DNA from: Vigna angularis
Lineage: Eukaryota; Streptophyta; Magnoliopsida; Fabales; Fabaceae
Assembly: GCF_016808095.1 (NCBI RefSeq)
Contig: NC_068974.1
Coordinates: forward strand, 6,758,001-6,822,000
DNA length: 64,000 nt
Reading direction: 5' to 3'
Shown here: positions 59,829 to 64,000 of the stretch, one piece after another
Layout: every line of letters starts with the position of its first letter
Position numbering within the stretch: position 1 is the stretch's first letter
Made by a program: the position numbers and the translations under genes
Notes under the pieces: generated by a model
The model's database searches: none
What the model saw: the letters and a program-made list of their open reading frames with translations, nothing else
Told to the model about the DNA's origin: nothing

Positions 59829-61239
59829 TGTTAACTTATTGGAAATTATACCAAATCGTACCAAGTAATATAAAATGATAAGACTAAGTATCGATTCCCA
59901 AGAGACTCGTGTTACTAAACAATCATGTAATACCTTAACGAATTAAGACTAAAGAATGATTCCAATGATTAAGGGTAAAATTCAATAAAAGTAAACCTAA
60001 ACTTGAATGTAAAATCTTGATCCTTTGGAGCTAAAAGCAAGAATGAATGAATGATATTGATGATATGAGATGATGATGTTGTTGGGGTTAGATTTCACCT
60101 ACTTCACTTTCATGCATACTAGAACTCGTCTTCTTCATTGGAATGTTAATGTCACTTACGAAATTACTTAGAACTCGATCCCTCGGCGTAAAAAGCCTAG
60201 TCTTAATTATTAGACCTCAATCCCTTGAATCCCTAATAACCAATTCCGCATCAAGAAAAGAAGCTTAAAACAACCAAACATCCTATCCCTATCCCTAGAC
60301 AATATTCCCTTTGGGTGAAATTCTCCAGATCATGATTCATAAGATATTTCCCAATACTCAAACAAATCAAACATCAAGTCATGAATGACCAAAACAAGAC
60401 AAGAATTAAGAATAGGATAAAATCACTAACATTCAATGAAAGAAGCATAAAATGTTTAAAACATGTTCAAATACATGAAATTTTAGAGGTTACATCATCC
60501 CCAACAATAAATGAGTTTAGTTCTCCATTGTCATGGAGAGACTTGGTGTACAATGGAAGAATGAATGAATGGAAACCCTAGTAAGTGAGAAGGAAAGCTC
60601 CCACATCCCAATCTGCCTCCCAAGGGTCGAAAAGTGTGTTTCTGTGCTTCAATCGTCCAAAGATACCAACTCTAATGTGCAGAAGCCTTTAAATAGATCA
60701 AAATTGGATCATGGGCAAGCAAGCGCAACTGCAAAGAGACTGGCCCTTAGCGCCCTGGCTGAGGGCAACCAGGAATCCTGTTGTGTAGCTGACTGATGCT
60801 CAACATCCCTAGAGGGGCGCCCAAGCATGCTTGCAAGATGAGTGATGCTCAACGCCCCAAATGGTGGCAACCAGACGCCCTTGTGAGACTTCCAACGCTG
60901 AGGGCCCCTAAAGAGGGTAATCAGGCGTGGTTGCGTGACAACCAGCGCCCAGGGCCCAGAAAAGGGCAACCAGGCGTTCTACGCCTTCTTCAGCCTTCTT
61001 TCCCGATGCTTTTGTTGTCCCTCCTGGGTTCCAACTCCTTGATACTTTTGCTCATCTTCCAATCATACCAATAACCTACAAAATTAAGGGAATTAGTGAT
61101 AAAAATCATTAAGTATAACCTCTATTCACTTATTCACCAAATTCAACTAAAACAAGAGTTTAAGCAAGCTTCAAAGTAAAAAAGGGTTAATATAGTATCA
61201 AAATTGCATCACAAATAACGGTAAATTCAACCGTTATCA
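59829..61239 (-). mobile_element. Solo LTR (1411 bp) inside the Athila-like element
   Basis: Read on the minus strand it starts TGATAACGGTTGAATTTAC and ends CAATAAGTTAACA. A perfect 5-bp TSD CCTAC lies at 59824-59828 and 61240-61244, and the Athila-like tail continues on both sides. No primer site, gag or pol lies inside, so a solo LTR is the simplest reading; orientation is inferred from the TG/CA ends and is less certain. Inside at 60735-60990 is a degenerate GC-rich repeat of AGCGCCC / GGGCAACCAGGCG phrases. Confidence 0.75.
60735..60990. repeat. Degenerate GC-rich repeat in the solo LTR
   Basis: Phrases such as GGGCAACCAGG and CAGCGCCCAGGGC recur at irregular 40-60-bp spacing. It stands out as GC-rich in AT-rich surroundings and creates overlapping frames on both strands, none with a recognisable domain. 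Confidence 0.65.
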
Positions 61240-61244
61240 CCTAC

Positions 61245-62350
61245 CTTGTTTTAATCCTTTGATAACCCCTTTGAGCCTATGCTTTCCCCTTTCTTTGTTT
61301 TGAAGCTCATTAACTAGCCTTAAGTGAAAAACCTTGGTTACCTTAACCTTAGGGAATCTTGGAGCTTGGGAATTGTTTTGGGAACAAGTGTGGTCTTCCT
61401 GGGATTCTCATGAATTGGCTAGTTGGTTCCTCTTCTTCTTTGTTTTGTAAATATGTTGTGTATCTTGTCTCTTACAATTGTGTTATGAGAGAGTGAGAGA
61501 GAAAGAGAGAGAGAGAGAAAAGAAAAGAGACAAGAAAAGAAAAGATAGAAAAAAATCAGAAAAATAAAAAAAATTGAATAATGGAGTCAAGAAGAGGATT
61601 GAATTAGAAGTTTTGTGTGTAATTTGATTGTATTTTCACTTGTTCCCCATTGCTCCTCTATTTTTTTTGGATTGTAGCTTCTCATCTATATTTTATCCTC
61701 TCTTGTCCTTGGCCCCATTATAACCATGAAAAGACCTTTTGATTTGAACATGCATATGTTTTGAGTGTTGATATTAGAGGCTTGCCAAGTCTATTTATTG
61801 TTTGCTTTCTTGAGTGCATTGAGTTGAATTTTTTTATCCTAAACACTTGAGAGATATAGTTATAGTGCCTCTTGTGAGGTTCTGTTACTTTTCATTCACC
61901 TCTTGAGCTAATTGATTATTTTGCCATGTCTTGAATTGCTTAGATGATTTCTATGACTAACTAATTTCTCTTATTCTTTATGTAATGGATCTTGTCTACT
62001 CCTTTTCTTTTTCTAGATTCATTCAGGATTATGTAAATCTATTTGTTTACTTCTATGTCTTTTTGTTTTTATTTCTTGAGCTTGTGTCACTTTCTTGATG
62101 TCTCTTGAATTGTTCCTTGTTCCACGTCTTGATTTTGTCCAAGAGTGCAAAAGACTAAGTGTGGTCTATTTTGATGAATCATTATTTTGTACTATTCACT
62201 TAACTTTCCGCTCTGAATTGTATTAGTGAATTGTGTTTAATTCTCTATTATTGTATCATTTTTACTATTTAGGCTTAATTTGACTAGTGATTCTTATTGT
62301 ATCCTTGTAGAACAATTTTGGAATAATATTTTAGGACAATAAGAGTGTTG
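61245..62350 (+). other. 3' non-coding part of the Athila-like element
   Basis: No coding region. A purine-only tract (61485-61575, GAGAGA then AAAGAAAAGA) and wording such as AAGACTAAGTGTGGTCTATTT near 62150 belong to the element's tail. Confidence 0.5.
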
Positions 62351-63445
62351 CCACGTCATTTTCTGTTATCCACGTGAACATTATATTTTAATTTCGTTTT
62401 AAATTCGTTTTTAATGTAATTGTATCAAACTTTATGGCTTTGGACCCATTTTTGAGCATATTTTTGTAGAAGCCCATATGAAGGGCATAATTGGAATTAG
62501 GGGTTTTTATAACCCTTGAATCAAATTTAGAGAGCCTCCTCACTTCTTCCAATTCTCATTTTAGGTTTAGGTGTTTTTTAGCTCTCCCTTTTGGGGGTTT
62601 AGGTTTGCTTTCATTTTCCTTTTCCTTGTAATGAATCAATTTCGTTTTCCAGTTTGCATTTCAATTCCATTTACGTTTTCCAGTTTGCAATTGAATTCCA
62701 TTTACGTTTCCAATTTGCTTTTTAGTTTCGTTTCATGCTCAATTTTCGTTTCAACCTTCCTCTTTGTTTTATAGTGATTCCAATTTTGTTTCTGCGTTTA
62801 CAATTTGGTTATGTAATTTCGTTTAAGATCAATTTCGTTACTGTATTGAATTTCATTTCAATTGAAGAGTGAAACTGTTTGGGTTGCGCACTATGGAGAT
62901 TACATTGTTCCAATGAGATTTATGCACTATGAATTGCTATTGTGTTGCTCTTGCCTTGCATTGTGTTTAATCTGTTATGTCCTACAATTAGGTATACACT
63001 TAGTTGCCTAATTTGTATTTAATCTTCGCTTAGTTGATTAATCTGTGTGGTGCAAAATTGATTAGACATTTGCATTGTGTTTGCTTAATTCGCAATTTTG
63101 AAGATCGGATTAGTCTTCGCTTAATTGGTTAATTGGTTTTAGATTAGGGGTGAAAGTAGCATTTAATCATTGTTAATCTATGATTGGAAGCATAACAATT
63201 GATCTAGTGACCAACCACTTTTAATTAGTGTTTGAATTCGTGTTTTAGTTGTTTAATTTCAATTAGTAAAATTATCCACAAAACTCTCCCAACCACGTGT
63301 TTGATATAATGACTGAACCAAATGTTGGTCCTAGTATATACTGCACTTTAGTTACATATTAATTTGATTCGAGTACGACCTCGATCAATGACCAAATAAT
63401 TCTTAAAAAGAAGTTGGATGGAGAGAAAAAAAAGAAAATAGGAAA

Positions 63446-63720
63446 GTGATAAAAGAGAAGATTATGAGTTTGGTGAGTAATGCATCGACCAAAGATGTTG
63501 TTCACCCACAAACTTTAAAAACTACCAAAAATCTTTTGCTTAGACAACCTCATTTTCTCCTCTACTACAAAGAGGAACTTGTTTATGTAAACTATTTACT
63601 TAATTCTCTACCAAAAGGGTTGCAAAAACTTTTAAAAGAATTTGATGATCTATTTCCTAAATCTCATACTCGACGAGCGTGTTATATCAGAAGGGTTGCA
63701 AAAAGATTTTTCCATTAACA
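63446..63720 (+). pseudogene. Ty3/gypsy pol scrap (region just before the reverse transcriptase)
   Basis: A short frame reads LLLRQPHFLLYYKEELVYVN, then LPKGLQKLLKEFDDLFPK, equivalent to the linker in front of the gypsy RT (usual wording LP..L..LL.EF.DVFP). After FPK the expected PHGLPPLRGIEH-type sequence is lost, so it is broken there. It belongs to a different element from the Athila-like copy to its left. Confidence 0.6.
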
Positions 63721-64000
63721 CTATGTACCCTGAACCTTGGTTTCCTGACATTATTAACTAATTGGTTATTTCTGTTGTTCCTCCATCTTTCTCCAAATTT
63801 GAGAGGGCCAAACGGAAAAGTGAGGCAAAGTACTATGTATGGAATGAACCATTCTTATGGGGTTCCACTAACCTTATACAAGATTACAAACGAGTATAAA
63901 CCACTCCTAGTATACACCAAGTATTCTAACCACTCTTGGTCCCTAAGTCAATCTTGACTAGTCCGAGTATTATTAACCATTTATGGTTCCCCTAGTCAAT
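63721..64000. other. Window end, no gene supported
   Basis: Wording such as ACCATTTATGGTTCCCCTAGTCAA resembles the loose repeats at 14380-14740. No protein motif. Confidence 0.35.

Larger units (their letters stand above)
56321..63387 (+). mobile_element. Decayed Athila-like Ty3/gypsy retrotransposon
   Basis: A 5' LTR remnant (56321-56722) matches the last 400 bp of the 3' LTR (to 63387): shared phrases include TTAGACATTTGCATTGTG, TAATCATTGTTAAT and CCACGTGTTTGATMTAATRACTGAACC. Just after the 5' LTR comes TTAGCGCCGTTGTCAGGGAT, a slightly mutated form of the TGGCGCCGTTGCCGGGGA primer site typical of Athila-type elements. A broken gag and a scrap of the protease region follow; RT, RNase H and integrase are missing. 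The 3' non-coding half (59280-62340) includes GTGTAGTTTAAGTATGG-like wording known from Athila tails. The 3' LTR start is uncertain, about 62350. It is interrupted by the solo LTR at 59829-61239. Confidence 0.8.

Noticed and set aside
60709..61074. Overlapping frames on both strands near the GC-rich repeat
   Set aside because: They lie wholly inside a solo LTR with exact TSD and have no recognisable domain.
61485..61575. Purine-only tract as a microsatellite of special interest or a polypurine tract
   Set aside because: It is not next to an LTR start and is ordinary low-complexity DNA in the Athila-like tail.

Overview
This is a plant nuclear window, AT-rich and dominated by transposable elements. 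Three protein-coding host genes are recognisable, all on the minus strand and all plant-type: a chloroplast m-type thioredoxin (2 exons, 8252-10656), a membrane-anchored RMA-type RING E3 ubiquitin ligase (single coding exon, 33640-34392) and CMP-KDO synthetase KDSB (8 exons, 49277-55173). The style of the repeats suggests a legume, possibly Phaseoleae, but that is an inference from general resemblance and no species can be named. No tRNA, rRNA, CRISPR array or operon structure was seen.

Layout. 1-1607: the 5' end of a minus-strand LTR element inserted in a tandem chain of TRIM-like units. 2144-7836: two CACTA-type elements, one hAT-type element and a Mutator-type MITE, each closed by an exact target-site duplication (TSD). 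8252-10656: thioredoxin m. 11812-12904: a Mutator-like element (MULE) with about 190-bp inverted ends and a 9-bp TSD. 13620-13930: a copia RNase H remnant. 15204-23360: a probable solo LTR of a long-LTR gypsy element, interrupted by a complete gag-only LTR retrotransposon (17064-22446). 23865-24769: a third CACTA element. 26184-29250: a heat-shock-factor pseudogene fragment and copia remnants. 33640-35450: the RING gene and its likely 5' leader. 35989-41330: a MULE remnant whose extreme end was hit by a 4.4-kb non-coding LTR element (35995-40428). 41369-46245: a second copy of the long gypsy LTR carrying a fourth CACTA element and a solo LTR, followed by a decayed copia gag-pol. 46613-47718: a second MULE. 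49277-55173: KDSB, with an intact gag-only retroelement in its last intron. 56321-63387: a decayed Athila-like element split by a solo LTR. 63446-63720: a gypsy pol scrap.

The three host genes are unrelated in function (plastid redox control, ER protein quality control, cell-wall sugar activation) and show no sign of joint regulation. The main interest is the transposon archaeology. At least eleven insertions can be delimited to the base by paired TSDs, several are nested so their order is readable, and most are non-autonomous families lacking their own transposase or polymerase. Two encode only an intact Gag. All identities come from reading the sequence and from family knowledge; no database search was run.
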